Shown: positions 7,121 through 15,904 of the stretch, one piece after another
How the letters are laid out: every line of letters starts with the position of its first letter
Numbering within the stretch: the first letter of the stretch is position 1
Assembly: GCA_964443435.1 (NCBI GenBank)
Contig: CAYUCW010000043.1
Coordinates: forward strand, 1-18,204
DNA length: 18,204 nt
DNA from: Pseudaquidulcibacter sp964443435
GTDB taxonomy: Bacteria; Pseudomonadota; Alphaproteobacteria; Caulobacterales; Aquidulcibacteraceae
Direction of reading: 5' to 3'
The notes under the pieces: generated by a model
Databases searched by the model: none
Seen by the model: the letters and a program-made list of their open reading frames with translations, nothing else
Told to the model about the DNA's origin: nothing
Translations under genes and position numbers: made by a program

Positions 7121-8914
7121 ATGAATTCAGGAAAATTACAATCCAATAATATTAATAGTGATGCAATAAAGAATAATTCAAACTTCCAAAAAGCTATTTT
7201 ATTATTAAATGAAATTTATGGCGAAAGCACAATTGGACGCTCAAATGATTCTTCTGAGTTTATAAATAGCCTTATTGAAATAATACAATCCTCAAAAGAA
7301 AGCCGCAATGCAAACCTCTTGGAACTTGATTTAAATCGTGATGATTACTGGTATAAAACCGCAGGTAAAAGCGCATATACAATGTATATTGATAAGTTTA
7401 AAGGCAATTTACAAAGCTCTATTGAATCGCTTGATTATTTAAAATCAATTGGTGTTGGCTTAATACACCCACTACCGCTTTTAAAGCCGCGTGAAGGCAA
7501 TTCAGACGGTGGTTTTGCGGTTGCAGATTTTACTTCAACAGATCCAAAACTTGGAAGCATTAGTGATTTAGAAGAATTGTGCGCACAATCGCATAATAAT
7601 GATATTGGCGTTATTATTGATATTGTATGCAATCATACTGCGCAAGAGCATATTTGGGCGCAAAAATGGCTTGCGCATGACCCTGAATATAAGGATTTTT
7701 ATATCGCGCTTGACACTGAAGATGAGGTTAAAGAATATGAATTAGCCCTTCAAGATGTGTTTCCTGATACTGCCCCAGGAAGCTTTACCTATTGCGATGA
7801 AATTCAAAAATATGTTTGGACAACTTTTTATCCTTTCCAATGGGATTTAAATTATAAAAACCCTAAAGTATTTCTAAAAATGTTCGAAGCAATGGCATTT
7901 TTAGTGAGTATTGGAATTGATGGTTTCAGACTTGATTCCGCTCCGTTCCTTTGGAAAACCAAAGGTACGATTTCAAGAAACCATGAAAACACTCATAAAA
8001 TCGTAACTGCTTGGCGTGAATTATTAAAACTTATTGCACCCAAAACCTTATTCTTGGCAGAAGCAATTGAAAGCATAAATGATGTTTTGCCATTTTTTGG
8101 AACCGAAGAAAATCAGGAATGCAATCTTGCTTATAATAATGTGGTAATGACCGCATTATGGGCGGCACTTGCCGATGAAAATGTAACAATCTTAGAAAAA
8201 GCAATCTTACAATCTTTCAATAAGCCAAAACATGGCGATTGGCTTAATTATATAAGATGCCATGATGATATTATATGGCTTGCTTTAAAAGATCTTGCCC
8301 CATCATTTAAACTTCAAGAATGGTCAGATTTTTATTCCGGTAATAATTATCCAAACGGTATGGCTTTCCAAGCACCCGAAGGAATGCCAAAATCAACTTG
8401 CGGAATGGCTGCCGAATTATGCGGTGTTTATAATGATGATTTAGGCTTAAACCGCTTAAAGCTTCTTTATAGTTTCATTTATGCGCTTGATGGAATACCA
8501 CTAATTTATATGGGTGATGAAATTGGCCTAAAGAATGACACTAGCTTCTTAAATGACAAAGAAAACAAAGATGAGTTAAGATGGTTGCATAGGCCTAAAA
8601 TGGATTGGGAGGTCGCGAATAATCCGCAAAAAACTAATGCCGAAATTTTTGATTTTTTCAAATCACTTAACTCAATTTTCGCAAAAACTAATGCAAAAGG
8701 CAAACTTTTACTTTCTTTATGCAATAAGCAATATCAAAATAAAATATTGCGCCTAGAGCAAATATACGAAAACCAAGAAATTTTATGCTTTGCAAATTTC
8801 TCACGTGATATGGTAAATATTGCAAATGAAATACTACATGAAAAATATGAAATAATTTATGGTGATTTAAATCTATGTGAATATGGGGTTACTATAATGA
8901 GAAGGTTTAAATAA
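7121..8914 (+). CDS. GH13 subfamily 4 amylosucrase / sucrose hydrolase
   Basis: This 597-residue cytoplasmic protein has no signal peptide. The helical N-terminal domain (about 1-85) precedes the (beta/alpha)8 barrel beginning near SAYTMYIDKF. Conserved elements follow the amylosucrase order: SDGGFAV (Asp129), DIVCNHTAQEHIWA, VWTTFYPFQWDLNY, GFRLDSAPFLWK with nucleophile Asp272, LAEAIES with acid/base Glu314, RCHDDI with stabiliser Asp382. ELRWLHRP follows, with Arg487 expected to pair with Asp129 and close the glucose pocket. That pocket is characteristic of GH13_4. Amylosucrases make alpha-glucan plus fructose from sucrose, while Xanthomonas sucrose hydrolases of the same subfamily release glucose plus fructose. 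Motifs alone do not separate the two. The start has a GAGGAAA ribosome binding site. The stop overlaps the fructokinase start by one base (TAATG), indicating translational coupling. Confidence 0.93.
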   Translation: MNSGKLQSNNINSDAIKNNSNFQKAILLLNEIYGESTIGRSNDSSEFINSLIEIIQSSKESRNANLLELDLNRDDYWYKTAGKSAYTMYIDKFKGNLQSSIESLDYLKSIGVGLIHPLPLLKPREGNSDGGFAVADFTSTDPKLGSISDLEELCAQSHNNDIGVIIDIVCNHTAQEHIWAQKWLAHDPEYKDFYIALDTEDEVKEYELALQDVFPDTAPGSFTYCDEIQKYVWTTFYPFQWDLNYKNPKVFLKMFEAMAFLVSIGIDGFRLDSAPFLWKTKGTISRNHENTHKIVTAWRELLKLIAPKTLFLAEAIESINDVLPFFGTEENQECNLAYNNVVMTALWAALADENVTILEKAILQSFNKPKHGDWLNYIRCHDDIIWLALKDLAPSFKLQEWSDFYSGNNYPNGMAFQAPEGMPKSTCGMAAELCGVYNDDLGLNRLKLLYSFIYALDGIPLIYMGDEIGLKNDTSFLNDKENKDELRWLHRPKMDWEVANNPQKTNAEIFDFFKSLNSIFAKTNAKGKLLLSLCNKQYQNKILRLEQIYENQEILCFANFSRDMVNIANEILHEKYEIIYGDLNLCEYGVTIMRRFK

Positions 8915-9792
8915 TGTATTTAGGAATAGAGCTTGGCGGCACTAAGATAAATATTGCATGTGGCACAAATCCTAGTGATTTAAGTGAAATGCTTAGGGTT
9001 GAAACTACAGATCCTGTTTCAAGCTTAGAAGAAACCATTCAAATAGCAAAAAAGCTTGAAGAAAAATATGGTAAATTTAGTGCAATTGGCATTGCTAGTT
9101 TTGGCCCTGTTGCAATTAATAAATCCAATAAATCTTATGGTAAAATCCTTAAAACCCCTAAGCAAGGCTGGTCAAATACCGATATAATTTCACCATTTGA
9201 AAATGCGTTCAATGGTGTACCAATCTATCTTGATACTGATGTTAATGCGGCCGCGAAATCTGAGAATTTATGGGGCGCAGGTGAGAATAAAAACAATCTT
9301 GCCTATGTAACAATTGGAACAGGAATTGGGGTTGGGCTTATTATAAATAATGATTTTGTTCATGGAAGATTACACCCTGAGGCCGGACACATTTTATTAA
9401 AAAGAGATCCACGCGATAATTTTGAAGGCATTTGCCCTTTCCATAAAGACTGCCTTGAAGGCATGGCAAGCGGTCCAGCCATTCAAGCAAGAGCCGGTGT
9501 TTCCGCAGGCAAATTAGACAAAGACAATGTTGTTTGGGAAATAATTGGCGGCTATATTGGTCAATTATTTCAAAACCTAATCCTTATAAATTCAGTTGAA
9601 AAAATAATAATTGGCGGTGGGGTTGGTCTAAATCCAAATCTTATTCAGCATATAAGAAACGCAGTTTTCAATAATTTAAGAAATTATTTAGAATACTATT
9701 CAAGCATTGAAAATGTCAATGAATTAATCGTACATGCAAAGCTTGGTGATAAAGCAGGAATGCTTGGTGCAATTGCACTTTGTATAGAATAA
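8914..9792 (+). CDS. ROK-family fructokinase
   Basis: This 292-residue ROK kinase has the N-terminal phosphate-binding motif GIELGGTK (4-11) and a second glycine-rich loop, TIGTGIGVG (133-141). The catalytic aspartate lies in DTDVNAAA (Asp109). The zinc-binding cluster is His159, Cys174, His177 and Cys180 in GHI and CPFHKDC. The CPFHxxCLEGxASGPAI block is typical of the fructokinase branch of ROK proteins rather than glucokinases or NagC-type repressors, and there is no helix-turn-helix. It should make fructose 6-phosphate from the fructose freed by the upstream enzyme. It is the last gene of the rightward operon, coupled by a one-base overlap. Mannose or other hexoses remain possible as alternative substrates. 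Confidence 0.9.
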   Translation: MYLGIELGGTKINIACGTNPSDLSEMLRVETTDPVSSLEETIQIAKKLEEKYGKFSAIGIASFGPVAINKSNKSYGKILKTPKQGWSNTDIISPFENAFNGVPIYLDTDVNAAAKSENLWGAGENKNNLAYVTIGTGIGVGLIINNDFVHGRLHPEAGHILLKRDPRDNFEGICPFHKDCLEGMASGPAIQARAGVSAGKLDKDNVVWEIIGGYIGQLFQNLILINSVEKIIIGGGVGLNPNLIQHIRNAVFNNLRNYLEYYSSIENVNELIVHAKLGDKAGMLGAIALCIE

Positions 9793-9859
9793 AATAAATT
9801 ACACACAAACAAAAGTGATTATTTGCCAAAAATCCTTGCGCTTTTCTAAATAAAGTATT

Positions 9860-9927
9860 AAAGCCCAGTGCCTTCAAAGGCCTTCGGCGCGAATCTTCGC
9901 ACGAGGGCTTTTTGTATATGGGCTTTT
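9860..9927 (+). terminator. GC-rich structured element: terminator of the sugar operon and/or leader of carB
   Basis: AAAGCCC (9860-9866) pairs with GGGCTTT (9905-9911), followed by T residues. An inner GTGC/GCAC pairing (9868-9871 with 9898-9901) extends the stem. Smaller hairpins fit inside (GCCT-TCAA-AGGC and GCGA-ATCT-TCGC). A second GGGCTTTT at 9920-9927 lies in an imperfect repeat and could compete for the same left arm. It sits between the fructokinase stop and carB and is markedly GC-richer than its surroundings. A plain terminator is the simplest reading; attenuation of carB is possible. No recognised riboswitch class is evident. Confidence 0.6.
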
Positions 9928-9961
9928 GTGTATGTCGCGCATTGAATAATAGGAAATAATA

Positions 9962-12900
9962 ATGCCAAAAAGAACAGATATTAAATCAATACTTATAATC
10001 GGTGCCGGTCCAATCATTATCGGACAAGCCTGTGAGTTTGATTATTCTGGTGTGCAAGCCTGTAAAGCCCTTCGCGAAGAAGGTTATCGTGTAATTTTGG
10101 TAAATTCTAATCCTGCTACGATTATGACTGACCCAAATCTTGCCGATGCAACTTATATTGAGCCAATTACCCCTGATGTTGTTGAAAAAATTCTGGAGCT
10201 TGAACGCCCAGACGCGATTTTGCCAACAATGGGTGGTCAAACCGCACTTAATTGTGCACTTGCTCTTGATAAACGCGGCACTCTTAAACGTCTTGGCATT
10301 GAAATGATTGGCGCAAAACCTGCTGCCATTGAAAAAGCCGAAGATAGATTATTATTCAGAAATGCAATGGATAAAATTGGCCTTGAAAGCCCATTATCTT
10401 TTGTTGCCCATACACTTGAAGAAGCTGAAGAAGCTTTAGCAAAAATTGGTCTTCCTGCAATTATTCGCCCTTCATTTACTTTGGGCGGTACTGGTGGAGG
10501 TATTGCTTATAATAATGAGGAATTTAAACGCATTTGCGCAGGTGGCTTGGACGCTTCCCCTACAACTGAAATCCTAGTCGAAGAATCGGTTCTTGGCTGG
10601 AAAGAATATGAAATGGAAGTTGTGCGCGATAAAAATGATAATTGTATTATTATCTGCTCTATTGAAAATCTTGATCCAATGGGCGTGCATACTGGCGATT
10701 CAATTACTATTGCCCCTGCTATAACTTTGACTGACAAAGAATATCAAAGAATGCGCGATGCATCGATTGCAGTATTGCGTGAGATTGGCGTGGAAACTGG
10801 CGGCTCTAACGTGCAATTCGCACTAGATCCAAAAACAGGCCGCATGACAGTTATTGAAATGAACCCAAGGGTTTCACGTTCATCTGCCCTTGCATCAAAA
10901 GCAACAGGTTTCCCAATTGCCAAAGTGGCGGCAAAACTTGCGGTTGGTTATACGCTTGATGAAATTGCCAATGATATTACAGGCGGCGCAATGCCGGCCT
11001 CTTTTGAGCCGACGATTGACTATATCGTAACTAAAATCCCACGCTTTGCTTTTGAAAAATATAAAGGCGCAGATACAACTCTTACTACGCAAATGAAATC
11101 AGTTGGCGAAGCAATGGCAATTGGAAGAACTTTCCAAGAAAGCTTCTTAAAAGCTTTACGTTCGCTTGAAACTGGTCTTGATGGTCTTGATCCCGTTGAA
11201 GGTTTTGAAGACAAAGAAACCTTACGCGCTGCTTTGGCAATTCCTACTCCTGAACGTATTTTATATGTTGGACAAGCATTTAGAATTGGCATGAGCATTG
11301 ATGAAGTATATGCGGCTTCTAAAATTGATCATTGGTTCCTAAGACAAATCGAAGAAATTATCGCAACCGAAAATAAAATTGCCCAAACTGGTGTTCCTAA
11401 AAATGCCGAAGATTGGACATTTATCAAAGGCATGGGTCTATCAGATGCCACGATTGGTCGTTTGACTAATAAGACTGCGCTTGAAATTGCGGATGCAAGA
11501 AGATCATTTAACGTGCGCCCAAGCTTTAAAAGAATTGATACTTGCGCCGGTGAATTTAAAGCAACTACGCCTTATATGTATTCAACTTATGAAGTGCCTT
11601 CATTTAATGGTAAGCCAGACTGTGAGTCAGAGCCGACTAATCGTAAGAAAATTGTAATTCTTGGCGGTGGCCCTAACCGTATTGGTCAAGGTATTGAATT
11701 TGATTATTGCTGCTGCCATGCGGCATTTGCTTGCGAAGAAATGGGTTATGAATCAATTATGATTAATTGTAACCCTGAAACGGTTTCTACTGATTATGAT
11801 ACTTCAGATAGACTTTATTTTGAACCGCTAACTCAAGAAGACGTTATTGAGATTATCAAAAAAGAGCAAGAAAACGGCGAATTGCTTGGTGTTATTGTTC
11901 AATTTGGGGGTCAAACGCCTTTAAAACTTGCGCACCCACTTGAGCAAGCAGGAATTCCAATTCTTGGCACTTCGGTTGATAGCATTGATATTGCCGAAGA
12001 TAGAGAAAGATTCCAAGAATTATTGCACGAAATTGAGCTTATACAGCCGCGCAATGCAACCGCAAGAACCGAAGAAGAAGCGCTAAAGGGCGCAAATGAA
12101 GTTGGCTATCCAATTGTGGTTCGCCCTTCATATGTACTTGGTGGCCGCGCGATGGAAATCGTGCATGATGATGCGCAATTAAAACGTTATGTTCGTGAAG
12201 CGGTTATTGTATCTGGCGATAATCCTGTACTTATTGACCAATATTTACGTGATGCCATCGAAGTTGATGTTGACGCTTTATCAGATGGCGATGACGTATT
12301 TGTTGCCGGCATTATGGAACATATTGAAGAAGCAGGAATTCACTCTGGCGATTCTGCATGTGCATTACCGCCTTATTCTTTAAGTGATGAAATTGTTGCA
12401 AGAATTGAAGTTCAGACTATTAAACTTGCCAAAGCATTAAAAGTTAAAGGCCTTATGAACGTCCAATTCGCGGTTAAAGGCGATGATATTTATGTCCTTG
12501 AAGCCAATCCAAGAGCTTCAAGAACTGCGCCTTTTGTTGCAAAAGCAGTTAATATTCCAGTGGCATCTATTGCCGCAAAACTTCAAGCCGGTGAAAAACT
12601 TGCAAGCTTTAATTTAGTTAAAAAGAAACTAAATCATGTTGCGGTCAAAGAAGCCGTATTCCCATTTGCACGCTTTACAGGTGTAGATCCAATTCTTGGG
12701 CCTGAGATGCGTTCAACTGGTGAAGTAATGGGTCTCGATAAAGATTTTGATACTGCATTCTTAAAATCTCAAATGGGTGCAGGCTTAATATTACCAAAAT
12801 CTGGCACTGTATTTATGTCAGTTAAAGATAGCGATAAAGACTATATTATTGATATTGCTAAAGAATATGTGGCATCTGGTTTTGAAATTATTGCAACCGA

Positions 12901-13192
12901 AGGCACCGCAAATATTCTAAATGCGAATAATATTAAAGCCACAAGAATAAATAAAGTTCTTGAAGGTCGCCCTCATATTGTTGATGCAGTTATTGACGGC
13001 AAGGTACAAATGGTTATTAATACAACAGAAGGCGCGCAATCACTTTCAGATTCATATTCAATCAGAAGGTCTGCTTTAATGTCTAGCGTAGTATATTATA
13101 CCACTGTTTCAGGTGCTAGAGCCGCCATAAGAGCAATTAATTCGGACAAAAATAACGAATTAAAAGTAAAATCACTGCAAGCCTATGCTTGA
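9962..13192 (+). CDS. carB: Carbamoyl-phosphate synthase large subunit
   Basis: The 1076-residue length is normal for CarB. It catalyses ATP-dependent carbamoyl phosphate synthesis from bicarbonate and ammonia delivered by CarA, for pyrimidines and arginine. Two homologous ATP-grasp halves are evident. The first (about 1-400) starts SILIIGAGPIIIGQACEFDYSG and contains RPSFTLGGTGGG and EMNPRVSRSSALASKATG. The second (about 560-940) starts IVILGGGPNRIGQGIEFDYCC and contains RPSYVLGGRAM and EANPRASRTAPFVAKA. The oligomerisation domain lies between them. The C-terminal MGS-like allosteric domain contains ATEGTANIL (Thr979 and Thr982 region), where UMP or IMP binds in the E. coli enzyme. The start has an AGGAA ribosome binding site. 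No carA precedes it; the sugar operon does. Confidence 0.98.
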   Translation: MPKRTDIKSILIIGAGPIIIGQACEFDYSGVQACKALREEGYRVILVNSNPATIMTDPNLADATYIEPITPDVVEKILELERPDAILPTMGGQTALNCALALDKRGTLKRLGIEMIGAKPAAIEKAEDRLLFRNAMDKIGLESPLSFVAHTLEEAEEALAKIGLPAIIRPSFTLGGTGGGIAYNNEEFKRICAGGLDASPTTEILVEESVLGWKEYEMEVVRDKNDNCIIICSIENLDPMGVHTGDSITIAPAITLTDKEYQRMRDASIAVLREIGVETGGSNVQFALDPKTGRMTVIEMNPRVSRSSALASKATGFPIAKVAAKLAVGYTLDEIANDITGGAMPASFEPTIDYIVTKIPRFAFEKYKGADTTLTTQMKSVGEAMAIGRTFQESFLKALRSLETGLDGLDPVEGFEDKETLRAALAIPTPERILYVGQAFRIGMSIDEVYAASKIDHWFLRQIEEIIATENKIAQTGVPKNAEDWTFIKGMGLSDATIGRLTNKTALEIADARRSFNVRPSFKRIDTCAGEFKATTPYMYSTYEVPSFNGKPDCESEPTNRKKIVILGGGPNRIGQGIEFDYCCCHAAFACEEMGYESIMINCNPETVSTDYDTSDRLYFEPLTQEDVIEIIKKEQENGELLGVIVQFGGQTPLKLAHPLEQAGIPILGTSVDSIDIAEDRERFQELLHEIELIQPRNATARTEEEALKGANEVGYPIVVRPSYVLGGRAMEIVHDDAQLKRYVREAVIVSGDNPVLIDQYLRDAIEVDVDALSDGDDVFVAGIMEHIEEAGIHSGDSACALPPYSLSDEIVARIEVQTIKLAKALKVKGLMNVQFAVKGDDIYVLEANPRASRTAPFVAKAVNIPVASIAAKLQAGEKLASFNLVKKKLNHVAVKEAVFPFARFTGVDPILGPEMRSTGEVMGLDKDFDTAFLKSQMGAGLILPKSGTVFMSVKDSDKDYIIDIAKEYVASGFEIIATEGTANILNANNIKATRINKVLEGRPHIVDAVIDGKVQMVINTTEGAQSLSDSYSIRRSALMSSVVYYTTVSGARAAIRAINSDKNNELKVKSLQAYA

Positions 13193-13249
13193 CGAAATGG
13201 AATTAAGATACCAAATTTAGATTAACAACTTAACACGGAATTTCCCAAA

Positions 13250-13723
13250 ATGGAAAAAATACCTATGACGTTTGAGGGTCAAATTGCCCTTGACGCAGAA
13301 TTGAAACGTTTAAAAACTATAGAACGCCCTAGTATTATTGCGGCGATTGCCGAGGCACGCTCTCATGGCGACTTATCTGAGAATGCAGAATATCACGCCG
13401 CCAAAGAGCGTCAGTCTTTTATTGAAGGCCGTATCGCTGAGCTTGAAGACAAGCTTGCGCGCGCTCAAGTAATCGACGTAAAACAATTATCTGGCTCTAC
13501 TATTAAATTTGGTGCAACCGTTAAAGTTCTTGATGAAGACACCGAAGAAGAGCATGTTTATAAAATTGTTGGTGAAGATGAAGCCGATGTTAAATCTGGC
13601 AAAATTTCAATTGCTTCACCGGTTGCACGTGCAATGATAAGCAAAGAATCGGGTGATGTTGTTGAAGTAACAACTCCATCTGGCATTAAAAGCCTTGAAA
13701 TTCTATCGGTAGATTGGATTTAA
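13250..13723 (+). CDS. greA: Transcription elongation factor GreA
   Basis: This 157-residue protein is the standard GreA length. An N-terminal antiparallel coiled coil (about 1-75) carries the tip motif GDLSENAEY with the acidic pair Asp41 and Glu44. These residues coordinate Mg in the RNA polymerase active site and stimulate cleavage of backtracked RNA. The C-terminal FKBP-like domain follows (about 80-157: SGSTIKFGATVKV, ISIASPVARAMISKESGDVVEV). The beginning MEKIPMT is the usual alphaproteobacterial GreA N-terminus, supporting the first ATG over Met6. The ribosome binding site (CGGAA) is weak. It follows carB by 57 bases. Confidence 0.97.
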   Translation: MEKIPMTFEGQIALDAELKRLKTIERPSIIAAIAEARSHGDLSENAEYHAAKERQSFIEGRIAELEDKLARAQVIDVKQLSGSTIKFGATVKVLDEDTEEEHVYKIVGEDEADVKSGKISIASPVARAMISKESGDVVEVTTPSGIKSLEILSVDWI

Positions 13724-13797
13724 TTGCAATCCTTTCAAAGTCATGTAATTGAATTTGCAGTAATGAAAATTACATCGCAAGAAAAATTGAGGTTATT

Positions 13798-14814
13798 TTG
13801 AAAGGTCGCACACCAGTTTATATTTTTAATAAACCTGAAAATAGGCCTAAAACACAAATTAATAGGCCGATGATTTATTGCGTTTCTGATGGCAGAAGCG
13901 GCATAGAGCGGCAGTCGATTGCACTTGCCAAAGCAATTATTGAAACAAATGGCGGAACTTATAAAGCAATAAGAATTAATCCAAGTGCGCCCCAAGTTTG
14001 GTTGCCGCCAAATCTTTGGCCCTTGCCTCTAAGTGCTTTGCCGCCTGTACAAAGGGAAGTTTTTAATAATCCGCCAGATATTTGGATTGGTAATGGACGA
14101 AGATCTATTGCTTATTCACTTTATATAAAAAAACATTTTCCTAATACTTTGGTTGTTCAAGTTCAAGACCCAAAGCTTAATCCCAAAAGATTTGATTTTA
14201 TTGTTGCGCCAAAACATGATGAAGTTAAAGGCGCAAATGTTTTTGAAACCATGGGCGGCCTTGTTTATTATACCCATGATGAAATTAATATAGCCAAAGC
14301 AAAATTTACAAAAAAAGACAAGAAATACGCGATTGTTATATTGGGCGGCAATTCTAAAACCCATAGTTTTGAAAAAGAAGACGCTTTAAGAATATTAAAT
14401 ATCCTTGAAAATAATGATTTAGAATATTTAATTACAACTTCACGAAGAACACCTGAATTAATTGCAAATTATTTTCGCGAATATGCGAAACAAAAAGATT
14501 TTTCATTTTTTCAGCATGAAGATTTTGATGGTCCAAACCCGTATCTTTCATGGCTTACTAATGCCGATTATGCTTTAATAACTGAAGATAGTGCAAATAT
14601 GATTGCCGATGCGGCATTTTTTAATCTTCCTATTCATCTTCTTAAACTTTCTGGCAATTCAAACAAATTTGATAAACTACATAATAGTTTTATAAATTCT
14701 GGTGCGGCAAAATTTTATGATAAAGAAATAGAAAATTTTTCTTATGATATGCAAGATAATGTAAAAAATATTGCAAATAACATATTTAATTATTGGCAAA
14801 AGCTTGCAAAATAA
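13798..14814 (+). CDS. Mitochondrial fission ELM1-family protein (DUF1022)
   Basis: This 338-residue protein starts at TTG. A TGAGG ribosome binding site sits 5 bases upstream, the frame is closed by a TGA at 13750, and the nearby ATG at 13763 is out of frame, so TTG is the best start. Recognisable family segments are IYCVSDGRSGIERQ (near the N-terminus), PPDIWIGNGRRSIAYS, VVQVQDPKLNP, VILGGNSKTHSF, TSRRTPELI and ITEDSANMIADAAFFNLPIHLL. The fold suggested by these segments resembles a GT-B nucleotide-sugar-binding protein. The plant homologue ELM1 recruits a dynamin-related protein to mitochondria; the bacterial role is not established. An envelope or lipid-glycan role is a guess. It lies between greA and trxB, with gaps of 74 and 46 bases. 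Confidence 0.88.
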   Translation: MKGRTPVYIFNKPENRPKTQINRPMIYCVSDGRSGIERQSIALAKAIIETNGGTYKAIRINPSAPQVWLPPNLWPLPLSALPPVQREVFNNPPDIWIGNGRRSIAYSLYIKKHFPNTLVVQVQDPKLNPKRFDFIVAPKHDEVKGANVFETMGGLVYYTHDEINIAKAKFTKKDKKYAIVILGGNSKTHSFEKEDALRILNILENNDLEYLITTSRRTPELIANYFREYAKQKDFSFFQHEDFDGPNPYLSWLTNADYALITEDSANMIADAAFFNLPIHLLKLSGNSNKFDKLHNSFINSGAAKFYDKEIENFSYDMQDNVKNIANNIFNYWQKLAK

Positions 14815-14860
14815 GGCAGAACAAAAATCTAATATATAAGCTTCAAAAACTTGGTGGAAC

Positions 14861-15802
14861 ATGGCGAATAAACATACCCAAATTTTAATAATTGGATCTG
14901 GACCTGCTGGCTATACTGCGGCAATTTATGCGGCAAGGGCAATGCGTAATCCAGTACTTATTGAAGGGCCACAACCAGGCGGTCAATTAACTATAACTAC
15001 CGAAGTTGAAAACTACCCTGGATTTGAACATGAAATCCAAGGGCCCGAGCTTATGGAAGCCATGAAAGCGCAAGCGGCGCGTATGGGCACTGAAATCCTT
15101 AATGATTGGATTTTGGAAGTAGATTTTAAAAATCGTCCTTTTACTGCCAAAGGTGATAGCGGCACTATTTATACTGCGGATTGCGTTATAATTTGCACCG
15201 GTGCACAGGCAAAATGGCTTGGCCTTCCAGAAGAAAAAAGCCTTATGGGCTTTGGTTTATCTGCTTGCGCAACTTGCGATGGCTTCTTTTATCGCAATAA
15301 AGAAGTTGTTGTTGTTGGCGGCGGCAATACCGCCGTTGAAGAAGCTTTATTCCTTACTAATTTTGCATCAAAAGTTACATTGATTCATAGACGCGATGAA
15401 TTAAAGGCCGAAAAAATCCTTCAAAAGCGCTTATTCGAGCATCCAAAAATCGAAATTATTTGGAATCATAAAGTAAATGAAATACTTTGCGATTCTGAAC
15501 CGCGCGGTGTGACTGGTGCAAAAATTGAAAATACTATTACTGGCGAAGTGCAAAATATTGCTTGCGATGGGCTTTTTGTAGCAATTGGACACCAACCATC
15601 TACAGATTTATTCAAAGGACAGTTGAATTTAAAGGAAAATGGGTATTTAATCACCGAAGTAGGCACAACTAAAACAAATATAGATGGTGTGTTTGCGGCT
15701 GGTGATGTTACGGATGAAATCTATAGACAAGCAGTCACAGCGGCCGGAATGGGCTGTATGGCGGCACTTGATGCGGAAAAATTCCTCTCTCATCATGAAT
15801 AG
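14861..15802 (+). CDS. trxB: Thioredoxin-disulfide reductase
   Basis: This 313-residue flavoprotein transfers electrons from NADPH to thioredoxin. It has the FAD motif GSGPAGYTAAIYAAR (12-26) and GGQLTITTEVENYPG (40-54). The redox-active CATC is at Cys136/Cys139 in SACATCDGFF. The NADPH-binding GGGNTAVEEA (153-162) is followed by HRRDELKA for the 2'-phosphate. The C-terminal FAD motif is GVFAAGDVTD. Length and domain order are those of the bacterial low-molecular-weight enzyme. GGTGGAAC precedes the start. The order trxB then LysR is shared with rhizobia, where lsrB follows trxB. Confidence 0.97.
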   Translation: MANKHTQILIIGSGPAGYTAAIYAARAMRNPVLIEGPQPGGQLTITTEVENYPGFEHEIQGPELMEAMKAQAARMGTEILNDWILEVDFKNRPFTAKGDSGTIYTADCVIICTGAQAKWLGLPEEKSLMGFGLSACATCDGFFYRNKEVVVVGGGNTAVEEALFLTNFASKVTLIHRRDELKAEKILQKRLFEHPKIEIIWNHKVNEILCDSEPRGVTGAKIENTITGEVQNIACDGLFVAIGHQPSTDLFKGQLNLKENGYLITEVGTTKTNIDGVFAAGDVTDEIYRQAVTAAGMGCMAALDAEKFLSHHE

Positions 15803-15811
15803 GGGGGGCTT

Positions 15812-15904
15812 ATGGATAAAAAATTATATAAACGCTATGCGACGCAGGCGATGAGCTTTAATTTTAAAAAAGCGAAAATTGAAATAAGGGTTCTTGGTGC
15901 ATGA
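15812..15904 (+). CDS. Possible 30-residue basic small protein or coupling leader between trxB and the LysR gene
   Basis: An ATG at 15812 follows an exceptionally G-rich potential ribosome binding site (AGGGGGGG, starting at 15801 within the trxB stop region). The frame encodes MDKKLYKRYATQAMSFNFKK plus ten more residues, lysine/arginine-rich, and ends in TGA at 15902-15904. The stop overlaps the LysR start (ATGATG at 15901-15906), as expected for translational coupling. No homology is recognised and no domain is visible. It may be a true small protein, a coupling leader without a functional product, or chance. Confidence 0.35.
   Translation: MDKKLYKRYATQAMSFNFKKAKIEIRVLGA

Noticed and set aside
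8914..9792. ROK protein as a transcriptional repressor of the sugar locus
   Set aside because: No helix-turn-helix domain; the protein starts directly with the kinase phosphate-binding motif and has the catalytic aspartate and zinc cluster of a kinase.
13304..13311. AAACGTTT in greA as a LacI operator
   Set aside because: It lies within a conserved coding stretch (Lys-Arg-Leu), lacks the flanking GC/GC bases of the operators, and is far from any promoter.
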